Below are positions 43,436-55,536 of a DNA stretch of 64,000 nt, one piece after another. The stretch lies in assembly GCA_031216445.1 (NCBI GenBank), contig CM062208.1, forward strand, positions 2,241,001 to 2,305,000. Direction: 5' to 3'. The notes below the pieces were generated by a model. The model made no database searches. It was given only the letters and a program-made list of their open reading frames with translations, and was not told the DNA's origin. Within the stretch, counting starts at the first letter, position 1, and the number at the start of each line of letters is the position of its first letter. The translations under genes and the position numbers were made by a program. This stretch comes from Lateolabrax maculatus. Taxonomy: Eukaryota; Chordata; Actinopteri; Acropomatiformes; Lateolabracidae.

Positions 43436-45136
43436 GATTTAAATATTATTTATGTTTTTTATAATAACAAAGAACTAATAATCTACTGTAATACCTTGTT
43501 CTATAATAATAAATACAAAGGGTAAACTAATTGTGTGACTGTGATTATTTTCACCTGTGACAGGCAAAGAAGGATGATGTTATATGTTGTAAGATGTTAT
43601 TCGCTTCTTCAGCTCATTTCTTTTACAAGGAAGCAGCAACCATAATCACCCAAATGTTGCAAATGTAATAGAATTGAAAAGCTGAGCATTTTAAAACATT
43701 CACACACATATTAAGTGCAAGGAATAAAACAGCTAACTTATTGCTCATTGTTAATATGAACTGTAAATACATCAACTTGTACAAACTGTAAATAATCTTT
43801 CTAATTCCTTTTAAATCCATGAAAACATGTAAATCACCAATGTTTTTACAAATGAACTTGAAGTATTGCATGCTAATAAGTAAAAACATAAATACATTGC
43901 ATTTAGGCTACTACATAATCAATCAATGAATTATGATATTATTATCAATAAGGCTTTACTGGTCCCCTGGGGTAAATTCACAAGCTACCCAGCAAGTATG
44001 TCAAGTCATATAATATATTTAAATAGGCTTCATTTGCATATTAAAATGACTATAACTTTCTTTTGTTTGCATGTCTGGAAATGAAAGACCTTCAGTAGCA
44101 CAACACCAATCTCACCGAGTCAAGTTAGTAATCAGGAGCCTTCAACTAAATTACATGATCTTCATTTGCAGATCAGTTAAAATGGACAAATCCCCTTTAT
44201 GTCACAGGAATTGTACATGATAATATTGTGGGCAATATTATTGTGTGTTTAGCGTGCATCTGTAAGTGGAGTTCTTCTTTGACTTTAAACCAAACAAAAA
44301 AGATAAAGGAAGAATTTTGGAGCTAAAGAAACACAAACATCTAAAAGGAAAGACAGTAATGTTTTTGTTCAGACGCATCACATATTGTTTGTGCACATCA
44401 TGTTCTGAAAGTAGGGGTTTCTTTGCCAGCAAAGGTACTTTTGCTCTGCCTGTTAATGCCGAGGCGTCACACAGTTGAGGTTTTTGATGAAGGGATTGTC
44501 CATGGGAAAGTTTGGGATGGGTGATGGTGACAGTAAATGACACAGAGAGTTTCACAGCACACCCTTCCTCGCATTTATTGTGATCGTTTCGATGCGAGGG
44601 AATCTTACTGGACGGAGAAAAACAAAAACAGGGGAGAATTTCACAAAAAGTGAAACCCAAATAGTGCAAACAGGTAATGCCTACATGATAAGTATCATAA
44701 ACCTAATTAAATAGTACTATTCAACATTTTCCATTGAAACTTCCCCTACAGTTTCTTGAAATTTTGAAAACATTTTCCCACAGACCACATCATGTATACT
44801 GTTTGTTGCATCTCCTCATTGCAGTTTTGTGATGCTTACAGCGAGTGAAATAAAACGTTTGTACAGCTTTACTTCAGGTTTAATATTCTAGATGTCTTGT
44901 GCATAATTTTTTTAAGAAATTGTGGGATGCTTTGAGTTTTTTTTTTCTAGAATTTAAAATAAAACTGAGTGGGTTTGAACAATACTTGAGCCACTACTTA
45001 ATAAATAATTCCTTGAGTGAAAAACACCAGATCAACAAATAAAAAAAATGGTTAATAATAGTCTTAATGCAGAGATTAACAGTTGCAGGTAATGATGCAG
45101 CAGAGAGTTCAGTTACGCATGTGGAGGATCGGGGTT
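43436..45136. other. AT-rich non-coding DNA
   Basis: Strongly AT-rich. A segment TTTACTGGTCCCCTGGGGTA at about 43953 resembles the tail of a Rex/CR1-type LINE but is too short to assign. A 9-bp inverted repeat ATAATATTG/CAATATTAT lies at about 44219-44240. No gene is recognised. Confidence 0.4.
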
Positions 45137-45255
45137 GGGGGGGGGGGGGGGGGGGGATTCTTCTTATCCCCCTCGTCTTCCGAGAGAAGGGTGGTCCCAT
45201 CAACTTGTCACTGACAGGAAACACTCACCACAAACCAACGTCTTCTCCCACCCAG

Positions 45256-45299
<44 letters not shown>
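45137..45299. repeat. G20 run and (CA)n array
   Basis: A 20-base G run at 45137-45156, the longest homopolymer of G or C in the window, and a CA array at 45259-45299. Confidence 0.9.
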
Positions 45300-45300
<1 letters not shown>

Positions 45301-46229
45301 CACCTTATATGCACCATATGATTGTAACAGCAATGAAATTTACACCGATTCATGTACTATAATAGCACATATGGCTGTGAAAGTGACGGGGAAATACTAA
45401 TACGAATGTGAAAAAATAACACTTGCACATGCATGTACTCGTGTGTGTGTGTGTGAGTGTGTGTGTGTAATTTCCCTCTACCTTGGACAGGGAATTCCCC
45501 TCTGTTTTTTCTCTGCAGAGGGGACTCTACTTGTGTCCCGGCAGAGAACACACCTCTCACCCAGTGCTGGAAACTTTTTTTCTGATCCTCTGCTCTCTAC
45601 CTTTTCAAACCTCCTTCTCATCCAGATCTTTGAAGCCTCATCCTAATGACGACAGTTTCACCTCCGTGCCTTTTAAATGTTTTTGTCAGATATGAGATAA
45701 TGACCTCGCAGGGCATCCAAGGTTGCTTTATCAGAGCGAAGCACAGAAGAATGATTTCTGCGCGCTGCACATGCAGGATTTACATTTTTATATATTGGCT
45801 GTTTTCCAATAATTTAAAAGGATCATACCTGTGGTTTGCATTGGCTTCCCTTTGATACTTTAAATCACAGGTTTGAGAAACATGCTGTTGAGTTTTATAA
45901 ATGTGTATGTATACAGTGGTTACCAAGCATTTCTGTAGAGCAGGATTGACAATGAGAATTTTTATACTGCACAGAAATTAGTAAAACAATGCATTTTGCA
46001 TTTTAAACAGCATGCATTAGAAAATGGTAAGTAATACTGTAAAATATCTAGAAATCAAAGAAGATGTCAGTTGCAGTCATTTTCATTAGGAACACAGCAT
46101 GACAGGTTTGTAAATATTTTAATTAAAAGCTTAATTTACTGAAAATAAAGATGATAAATCAAATCATTTTGTACAGCACCTTTTACACGTTAGTAAAGTT
46201 CAAACAAGCCTAAAAAAACCTAGTTTCTC
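45300..46229. other. Non-coding DNA with a TG array
   Basis: An interrupted TG array at 45441-45468. Otherwise AT-rich with nothing recognised. Confidence 0.4.
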
Positions 46230-46450
46230 ATTCTAATATGAAAATATTCTTGTTTTGATATTGATCCCTTTTACACTATAACAAGATATTTTCTTCATGT
46301 TATTACAGCAGACAAAATTATTCAGTTTTAACTAGAACTTTTCTTGTTAGCAGCACATCACCTAATCATGTCAGTGTATCTCGTTAAAACGAGGAACCTT
46401 TCTCGTTGTAACACGATTGGTATGTTGTTGAAACAAGACGCTCCAGTTAA
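46230..46450. repeat. Degenerate palindromic repeat (CTCGTT/AACGAG type)
   Basis: A series of imperfect CTCGTTaaAACGAG-like palindromes: AACAAGATATTTTCTTCATG, TTTTCTTGTTAGCAG, ATCTCGTTAAAACGAGG and CTCGTTGTAACACGA. This fits a diverged copy of a fish repeat built from short inverted CGTT/AACG units. The name is not certain. Confidence 0.4.
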
Positions 46451-46579
46451 TGCTTTCAGAGAATACATAGTTTCAGTCTGTATCGACTGTCTCACTGGTG
46501 GATAAACACAAATCATTTTAAAATCAATACAAAAACTTTAAAATGGGTTTCATGTGTCCTCTGCTTCTGGTCCTTCAGA
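46451..46579. other. Short unremarkable spacer
   Basis: Nothing recognised. Confidence 0.4.
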
Positions 46580-47190
46580 GCACTCTGACTTTTCCTTTTT
46601 TTGGGTGGGCCGGCTGTGCCGTGCGACAGAGACTCGAGTGTCCTTGTCCCTGCTGATCCATAAGCACGTTACGATGCGGCTAGTTGAACCTTCACCGCTC
46701 TGATGGAGAAGGCACTAGAGAAAAGTCAACGAGAGGTTTTTCCCATTTTAGGGCAGGACACGGAGAGGCATTACGGGCTGAGTGACATTTTGATTCAGCT
46801 AAGTTTAGCTCTGCAGGAGAACATTAACAGTTCTCTGTGTCACAGTTTATTATTCTCTGGGAGTTCTGCGTCGGAAAGCTTTGTTTCTACATTTTGTACA
46901 AGTGAGAGATGTGGACAGGTAAATAATTAGAGCATTAACAGAGTATTTTATCAGCCTCTTTCCATCCCACCCTCAGATGGATGGCATCACATGGCTGCTG
47001 GTTGGTACAGACGTGATTTAAAGCAACAGTGTGGTGTTTTATTTTTCTTGTGCCCCGCCAAGCCTTTCCGTCCTGTCTGGGGTGAGTCTGGCTCATTAGA
47101 GCGGAGCCCCACCTGCCCCGTTGCATTACCCATCACAGCCGTGTGTGACCTGTGTTTTCTTTTGTACCTGCGAGTGTATGTGTGCGAGGG
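46580..47190. other. Candidate conserved non-coding element
   Basis: Repeat-free sequence with an even base mix, homeodomain cores (GTAAATAATTAGAGCATTA), TTTTATCAGCC, a TTTATTTTTCTTGTGCC segment and CAGCTAAGTTTAGCTC. A 75-codon plus-strand frame (46703-46930) begins MEKALEKSQREVFPILGQ but is not bounded by splice sites and matches nothing known to me. The block looks more like a constrained enhancer than an exon. Confidence 0.35.
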
Positions 47191-47226
47191 AGCTTAACAA
47201 CTACATGCGTGTGTGCATGTGGACAG

Positions 47227-47250
47227 GTGTGTGTGTGTGTGTGTGTGTGT
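47227..47250. repeat. (GT)12 microsatellite
   Basis: A perfect GT array. Confidence 0.95.
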
Positions 47251-50200
47251 TACCGTTGTTGGAATTCCCCGACCTGAGTCCTGTCAGCTGTCCATGAGTC
47301 AACTGTTTTTTGCCCGAAGCCGAAGAAATAACTGTATTCTTAACCACGACAGCGTTCAGTTCCTTTAACTGGTGATAGCAATCAAAGCTACACATCAGGT
47401 TCATGTATTTGTCTGGTTCTCTGCACATAAAGTCCTGGAACAGCCACCTGGAAGACCAATCTGAGAGGGAATAATGATGGGAAATATCCTACATATGCAA
47501 TAAGAAATGATGCTTTGTTTGCTCCACTGTGCAGCAGGGTGTTTGTGCACAGTTTGACCCCAGAAGGCTGGTTTCACATTCATCTGCTTCCTGAACTTGT
47601 CTGTGCCCAGATTAAATCCGAGTCTAAGGCGTGTACGTATGAGATGAGTCTGTGGCATTACAAATCGTGGTCTGAGATGCAGCTTACACAAGTGTGATGT
47701 GGAAACTTGAAACCTCCAGTAAATATTTGCATATTCATAGACTGGATTTACCAGCAGGAGCAGATGTCATTTCACCATATTCTAAACAAGGGAATTGATT
47801 TTTTTTTCTTTTCTTTCATGCACAAGTTATTATTGAAAGCAGTATTTTTATGTCTTAAAACATGTCACAGATGCAACGAAATGTCACAGAAGAGGCCAGG
47901 GAAAAAAAGGAAATAAGAAAAGCAATTTGGCTAAAACGGAAAACGACACAGAGCTGCGAGAAGAGAGATTATCATGCCTCACGTCTACCGGATGCTGCTG
48001 TGCTGTGTTCCAGTTTCCATCCTAGCCGGTGTGCCAGTGTGTCCACCAGATGCACGAGTGGAGTGTTTCAATCACGGCTCCACTTTCTTTACGCCCTACG
48101 TCTACGTCTGCCAGGCAGCTTGTGTCCCTGAAGCCTGAAATTCACTTGTGAGTGTAGAAAAAGGTGAATGTTTACTTGCAATTAATATTTACCAACTTCA
48201 AGCTATTTTTTTCTTTTCTGTTTATGTCATTTGTCTTTCAAAGCCTATGAAGCAGGGAAATATTAACTATTTAAGGTATCCAGATACAAAATGAAGACGA
48301 CGTGCTGTGTGAAGGACCGACTGCTGGAGAAACGTCTCCAGTGGACATCTGAACTGTGAGGGCGACGTGACAGTGGACCTCTCTCCGAGAGGAAAGTTAT
48401 CTAAAGATACAAAGCGGCTGAAGAAAGACTGATAGATTGTTTAAGTATTGATCGACTGCACTCAACAACTGAGCAGTTTTTCCACTTTACAAACATTTGG
48501 GGCAGTTACAAGACACATACTGTATCTGTTAATGTCCGTTGACTGAAAAGCTGAGGAGTGATTCCTAAAAAACTCTGAATTAACTGTATAGTTGGGATTG
48601 TTTTTAAGCTAAATAAGAGTTTGTATTTATTATGATAATGTAGACCCTTAAGTAAAGCAGTGCATCATACAGAGTTGTGGCTACTTCATCATTACTTGCC
48701 ATGTTTGTGTCATCTTCAGGTAGGAAATTCCCTCTCCATCTATTGAGTTTTGGTCTACAAATTTAAATTGGGAAATCACCAATAGATCATTGACACATTT
48801 TCATTTACACCATTCATTTGCACAACCACACGACATGCTGTAAGGTAATACTTTATCTTATAAATCTATTGAGTCATGTCTGACGAGCTGTGGGTCCCAC
48901 GTTTGTTGCTGATGACACCTCCAGGCTTCACCAGCTTCCTTTCTGAAGCTTTGAGTTATCTGGCTACCATCTAGTGTAGCGATCCCACGGTGCAAGGCCT
49001 CTCAGTTTACAGGTGCAAAGCTTACTGTCGTGCAACACCATTTGTCATGTGTGATGCACAATGACCGAAATCTCACCTCACAGCACTATAGAGAAGTCAG
49101 TTAAATAGGGAGTCAATGAGTGAATGATTCTGAATACAGCTAAGGTGTGACAACGCCCTATGCCCACTGAGTTTTTCAGCTTTTGGTTCCCTCTTTCTCT
49201 GTGGAAGTAATGATGTGATTGTAGTTGATTACTTACACCTGCTGTAAGCTATAAATGCATAATTAGTGCCATGCCATTTACTAATGAAACATTCCTGTGC
49301 AAACTTTTCTGCTGCTGCTCAGACGAGACAAAAAAAAAACAAAGTGAGGAACTGCGCATTGTATGCACGGAGCTCTTGGTTCTTCTTGGGTGAAGTTCTT
49401 GTCTAACGCTGTCTGAAATCACAGGATTTCTGTGTCCGCGGTGCTCGGAACAAACAAACGCCTTCTGATGACGACACGTTGAGCGAACTAGTTCGTTTCA
49501 AGCCTTACAGTAAGAAAATCTGTTGGGAAAGTGTGGCGAAACTGCAAGTCTGCCTGCCTTTTTCACATCACACACTTTGACATGTCATAGCAGGGAATTA
49601 ATAACGAGGTCTGGTATTACACATACTGGCTCTCTGACATGGCTTCACTAGAAGAGAGCCGTCAATCCTTTTACTGATGTCACCTGTGCATCAGGCTATG
49701 TCGAAAGGTCTGCTGTGAAAAAAGGCCTGTTCTCAACAGGTTCTGGTTCAGTGTTGCAAAGAAAACTAAAAAGAATCAGGCATCATTTTAACTGTAGACA
49801 GTGAAGCCGTGAGCCTAAACTAACATTAACCCTCACCCTTATTCTAAATTAAATCTAATCCTTAAGGCATGCTCACTTGCCACAGCTTCTACATATATTC
49901 ACTCCTTGTGGGTGCCATCACCTGTTGTTGTCAATATCACGCTATTAAGCTGCAGCGCAAAGCATCTTTTTAGGCTTTTGGGCTACTTCCATTTTTCCCA
50001 CCTTCTCGTGTAACATGATTGCATAATGAGATGTCAGGTCTGTCAAAGTGCTTCTGAATGCACGGCAGCACTTCAGTTGATCCATTTATCCCTGTGAGTG
50101 GACAGCCGATGTTCAGTGTCGAAAAGGTTATTTTTTTACATATTTTTATGGACATTGAACAGCAATTTTCTTTTGTTTTGTGACTTTTAATTTCCTATAA

Positions 50201-50349
50201 ATGTAGAATGATGTAAAAAACAAACACAGGAAAGATTATAGGGGTTTTAGAGACACATCTGTGCTATTGTTTCCCTCCTCTTGTCAAACTATTGATGTTG
50301 AGAATCTGTTAAGAGTTATCTCATCTTGTTCGAATTCAGCACTCTGTTG

Positions 50350-50350
<1 letters not shown>
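47251..50350. other. Unique non-coding DNA
   Basis: Three kilobases without a recognised repeat, RNA gene or supported frame, and one of the longest featureless stretches. The sequence around 49360-49470 is moderately CpG-containing. Confidence 0.45.

Positions 50351-50385
<35 letters not shown>
50351..50385. repeat. (CA)n microsatellite
   Basis: A perfect CA array of 35 bases. Confidence 0.95.
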
Positions 50386-50387
<2 letters not shown>

Positions 50388-52355
50388 ACACACCACCATC
50401 ACATCTTCTCCCACCGCCTCCCCAGGGTTACATATTACACAGTATAATGTTGGCTTCTTCTCCTCCTCCCCGTGTACTTAACCTTGTGTCTCACCTGTGT
50501 GTTTTCAAGGTAACAGCCAGAGAAATCCCCGCTTCAGTGGCAGGATGCTGCAGGGTTCGGCCGTTCTTTGGATGCGCACGGAGGAGGCGGAGGACTCATG
50601 GGAAGACTTCTCCCTGGAAATGAAGCACCGTCCACCTTTGTGTGTCAGATCTGCCTCCTCTCCCCAGCTGCTTTTCACACCTACGTCGTCCTCCACCCTC
50701 GTCCTTTCCCCGTCTAGTTGCTCTCTTCCTCCTCCTCCTTCCTCCATCCTCCTCCCTTCTCTCCGCTTCACATCAAAGAGGGAAAAAAAAAACAACACAT
50801 GAATACAGTGGATATGTCTTTTAGATGTGGTGCGAATTTAACAGAGCGGAGAGAGTTAGAGCTATCGGAGGGTTGTAGTTTCAAATCCCCTTTTTAGATT
50901 ACGCAACATTACGTAAGTGCATGTGTAACTATAAGAACATTTGGGAGGCGCTTTGACCTAAAATACTCTCCAACAAAACTTCGATTTCAGCTCCCCTGAT
51001 GTTTTACCAATAAAAACAGTATTAAGCATAATGCACATCAGGTAAAACACGGGGTGACATGCATCAGGAATGGTTGATTGAAGGTGTAGTTTTATGGGAA
51101 AAGAACAGCGATGACTGTACTAGGACAACTATTGACTTATTTATTTTGTGTTCCTGTGTGTCTCTGAAACATGAGAGCTTAGAAAGGGGGAATCCCTTAT
51201 TCTCCCATCTAGCTCCCACTTTCTTCGCTCTATCTCCCCTTTTTCCTTATTTTTATTTATCTCTTTTCTACCACTCACACAAAAACACTGTCCTTTGCCA
51301 ACCACACCCAGTAGTTTAGTCCAGTAATTCTTAGGGCAAGTGTTTGCCACAATCAGAGCACAATTGTTGGAGTACCTGCTGACGTACCTGAATATCAGCA
51401 GACCAATTCACCTCAAGAGTTCAACGCCGCTTCTCTTAACAGCGAATCATAATGAAAATTGTAGGTTTAGGAGCCAGAAGGAAATGAAGGGAGGAAAAAA
51501 AAGTGAGGAGCACTGTTTAGTTTCCAAGCAACAGTTAGGCTGGGTGCAGCGAGAGCTGCAGGGTGGGTTCCTGAGTCTCCATGTTCCTGCCTTCGTCTTC
51601 ACATTCTCTTCCTGAGGAATTTGACCCGCCTGACCTCTCTGAATATGTCTGGATTTACCCTCCCCTCCGACACACAATCACAGCGCACTGTAATCGAAAG
51701 CCTTTATGAGAGCAAATCTCACTCCCTCTTCATCTCTGAGGTAGCTTTGGCCACAAAGCCATGTGTACTGTAGCTTACAATGCCGGTTGATTTTAATGGC
51801 TCTTCTGGGTCAAATCTCGCGTCCAGTGTTTCCTACTGTGTATTGACCTGATTTGCTACACATGAAGTTGTGTAACTTTTTGTATTCAAGTGCAGCTCAA
51901 ATAAGGACTCCGATGCAGCAAAACACTTTGACTCCAAAGCCGAACCATCGACGGAGATCCAGCAGCCATGAAATGTTTGCTCTGCTGAAACTTGACACAC
52001 TTGAGAGGAGAAAGAAGACGTCACTGTGCGCTAACAGAGAGATAGAGAGGAAAAATATTGAGAATATGCAGAGAACTATAATTAAATAACAAAAAACAGA
52101 AAGACATCCTTTTTTTTCCCTTTTTAATACTCATTTTAAGACTGGTTTGCACATCATAGCAGCACTCCTGACAGCTGGAAATACAAATGATCATTCACAG
52201 ATTGCATTCAGCAGAACAGGACATGCATGGAAACTACTGTATGTGTGCACATACACTTGGTAATGTGCTGCAGCTGTAATTCAAACCTCACAGATAGACG
52301 GTGACACTCAGTGACTGATGGAAAGGAAGGCAAAAATGTTTTGCTGCTTTATCTG

Positions 52356-52358
<3 letters not shown>
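50386..52358. other. Non-coding DNA with a pyrimidine tract
   Basis: A frame at 50497-50802 (plus) includes MLQGSAVLWMRTEEAEDSW, which has a natural look, preceded by GTGTTTTCAAG, but no consensus donor follows and the rest of the frame is a translated CT-rich tract (50650-50770). A B-box-like GTTTCAAATCCCC at about 50878 may be a SINE relic. The rest is unrecognised. Confidence 0.3.
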
Positions 52359-52395
<37 letters not shown>

Positions 52396-52589
52396 GGAGA
52401 AAGAAGAGATGGTGTGTGTGTGCGTGTGTGTGTGTGTTGCGCATGCCTGCAATGGGGTGAAACACGGAGGTGTATGGGGGATGATCAGACAGAAGGCCAT
52501 CTGAGAGCACGGTACACACTCCATCTGGCCACAGATTCACTGTGAAAAAGAGTGTGAAAGAAGAAGAAAGACACACACACACACACACA
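52359..52589. repeat. TG arrays and a CA array
   Basis: A perfect GT array at 52359-52394, an interrupted TG array at about 52412-52438, and a CA array at 52572-52589. Confidence 0.9.
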
Positions 52590-52739
52590 GAAGGTGAGAT
52601 TATAATCTTGAATTTTAAAAAGCAACCTGTAAAATTTCCACCAGTGTCTCGCTTCTCCTTTTTGACTGATGTTTTTCCATTTTATTCACAGTTCGCATAA
52701 TTTCCATTAGCACTATCACTGTTTTTTTCAGTCATTTAA

Positions 52740-54110
52740 GTTTATATTCATTTTAACATTATAACATGACCAAAATACAGAGAGTACAAATGTAACAGAG
52801 CAAACTAGGAGCAATTTTTTAAAAAGGAGGAAAACAAACCCAATAAAACAGCTATATGAACAAAAAAAAACACAACTCCTTTATATTCTGTTAACCAGTA
52901 CCAGGTTCCCTCTCTAGGAGGTTGCACCATTAATGCAAACCAGAAAATTATGCCAGATTTGGTTTAGTTTTGCTTTGGACATTATTTACCCTGGCAACTT
53001 AAATTTTCAAGAGAAGCAGTCTCCATCAGGAGTGGAAGCCACTTTCTGTTCATTCAGGTCCATGTTTGCTCCAGTTATGTCAAAATAAAACCTGTTACTG
53101 CGGCCCAAACTCTGCTTTAGGTCCCAGTGATTTATTTTCTTGGATTAAGCACGTTTTAAACAGTTTGAGGATAATAAAATAATATCTATGTACAATTTTA
53201 TAATGGATGAACTTACTTCCCTCGTTACCTGGCTTATATTTGAGATCTTTTATCTATTTTTTTAAAAATAAAATACTGATGAACATATATAAGGAGAATT
53301 AAAAGTCTTGAACTGTACCCTCGTCTTCTTCTTCTTCTTCTTCTTCTTCACACTTTTTAGCCCAAAGACAGGCCCAACACTGTTCCCCTTCGATAAATAC
53401 TCCATAGATACTCCTTAATTACATGATTATATTGTTAAAATATACCCTCAGAAATGGTTATTGGTATCATCATTGAGATGTAATTTACTTGTGGAGCAAC
53501 AACCATCTTAGTAGTATTATTTTTCCCCATAAGGTGGGGTTTATCTATTTCCATTTACCCAGATTTGCCTTTATTTTTGAAATAGTGGGACCATATTAAT
53601 TAAAATTATATTTTCTAGATCTGAACATAACCTACTACTTAAATATCTACTTCCAACTGAAATCCACTTAGACTGAAATGGGATGAAAGGATCCACTTGA
53701 TATAGGCCTACTTTCTAAAATTTTGCCCAATTATTTTACAGGCTGATATTTCTGAAAAAGATTAAATTTAGACAAACATTAGGGAAGGTCATAGCAATAA
53801 CCTTCGTCAGATTCTTGCAATCCACATTAATCAGGCTGACAGGTCTAAAACGTCCTGGATCTTTATCTTTTTTTAACAATAAAAGAAACCAGAGCCTGAT
53901 TAAATGTTTCTGGCAGCTGCCCCACCGAAAATGATTCATCATAAACATTTGTTCGGATAGGAGCCAATTTGTCAACATATTTTTTATAATAATTCGAGGG
54001 AAAGCCGTCTAAACCTGGTGATTCTTCAGCCTTCATTAATGAAACAGCTCTCCTGACCTCTTCTACTGTTATGTGACCATCTAGATAAAAGGATGATAAT
54101 TAATCTTTGA
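52740..54110 (-). mobile_element. Decayed L1-type LINE, reverse-transcriptase fragment
   Basis: On the minus strand, 54100-53740 encodes the start of an L1-type reverse transcriptase. One frame reads KAEESPGLDGFPSNYYKKY (compare the SPGxDGF and F/YYK motif). After a one-base frame change in an A run it continues KDKDPGRFRPVSLINVD (compare the K-D-P-x-YRPISLLN motif). At 53560-53440 a later piece follows the pattern of the region after the polymerase (LWGKI, KMVVAPQVNYISMMIPI). About 53210-53175 reads HYKIVHRYYF, as in the L1 C-terminal part. The catalytic FxDD segment and several hundred codons between these pieces are missing, and stops and frame changes are frequent, so the copy is dead. 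A TTC array (53324-53349) has grown inside it. No endonuclease region is visible; the 3' end is estimated. Confidence 0.75.
53324..53349. repeat. (TTC)n microsatellite
   Basis: About eight TTC units within the LINE relic. Confidence 0.95.
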
Positions 54111-55528
54111 AAAGAATGTCTCGACCATCCCTGCAATTGGATTAAGCTGTGATTTACAAAAGGTAGTTTTAAAAATTCAGTACATTTCTGTATTGTGTTG
54201 TCTGCGATTGCAGCGTGTTTTTAAGTCACATTGCACTGAGCTTTAAAGGAGGTGATAGTAGAGGCTCCCCAGCAGGTGCGTCACACTCACGGGTGTTAGG
54301 GGTTACGGGTGTTGTGCCCCCCCCGCAAGTTCCCCATAAATGAAAACCCACCAGGCCAGGGAGGAGTCAACATTTGAAGTACGTGCTGCATTCAGGAACC
54401 AGGCTTCCGTCACTCACTAGCCATGATGACGGAAACGGCTATTTAACGATTTAGTAATGTCGAGTTTTTCTTTGTAACTTTGTCTTTTTAAGTGGCTGTC
54501 GCCAGATCGCTGTGCTGTTCACACAACACAGGTTTCTGTGTTGTAATCTGACTCCTGAAGTCATTGTGGTTTCCACACTACATGACTGATCAGCAACACA
54601 TTACAAGTTCTTACTAGAGGAGGAACCTCCGCTGAGTCTATCTGCCCTCCAAATGACATGACAAATGATGCGATAACATACAAGGGACATTTTCTTTCCA
54701 AAATGTCACTGCAGCAAATACTGGGTGACATTTAAGCAGCACTCCTAAAAACTGTAGTTATAAATTTGAGAGGAGAAAACAGAATTAAACTTTTAGTTTC
54801 CTAAATAACAATTTTTCGACAGCTCTGATGGCGCTCAGGTTTTATCAGGAGGAGGCCGCTTCACTACAAACAGTCTCACTGTATGAACCTGGATTGTGTG
54901 TTTGTGTAGAACAACACAGAACATTAAGGAACATTAGATCCTGACCGATCCTGGCGGCCTTTCTGGAGATTTAAATAATCATTCACCCACCTGTAATCCA
55001 CCTGCTATTATGTAACGTGTCAGCTAACATTAGTCATTGAACACAAAATGAAATAGGCTATTCTGGTCAATCATCCCAAATGCTCAGCTGGCCAACAAAC
55101 CTAATGCAAGTGAATGGTAGCTAACATTATTTATTTAGCATTTATCATTTTTACACACTTTTAAAATGGCGGCTCCACCCCCGACAGCCCCAGCTGTTGA
55201 TCCATTATTTATCTGGAAAAAAAATATCAGAAGTTCTTCCTCTACTAAACTACTAAATTCTGCGTCCTGGAACAGAAATATACTGCAATTCGCATTGCAT
55301 TATTGGAAAAATTTGTTTTATCCAAAGCCCCACCTAAAACCTGAGGACCAAAATAACTACTCTGTTTTTACTCGAATAAAAACTATGATACATCTGAACA
55401 TCAATTTGGCAGCGTCCAAATCGATCAAGTGAGCCTCTTTTGTACTGCATATGCTTTGTAGTATTGTTGGAATTTGAGACATGAAAAGCATTTCTTTCTT
55501 TTGTAACCCATTTACAATCCAGGACACT
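54111..55528. other. Non-coding DNA, probably repeat-derived in part
   Basis: Contains GGGTGTTAGGGGTTACGGG near 54294, an eight-C run at about 54318, and phrases such as CAGCTCTGATGGCGCTCAGG and AAAATGGCGGCTCCACCC that have a transposon-like look, but no termini or duplication could be found. The frame 55166-55432 (plus) has no recognised domain. Confidence 0.3.
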
Positions 55529-55536
55529 ATTGTTAC

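Noticed and set aside
50497..50802. Plus-strand frame containing MLQGSAVLWMRTEEAEDSW
   Set aside because: Its first part looks natural, but there is no consensus donor after it and the rest is a translated pyrimidine tract. No family recognised.
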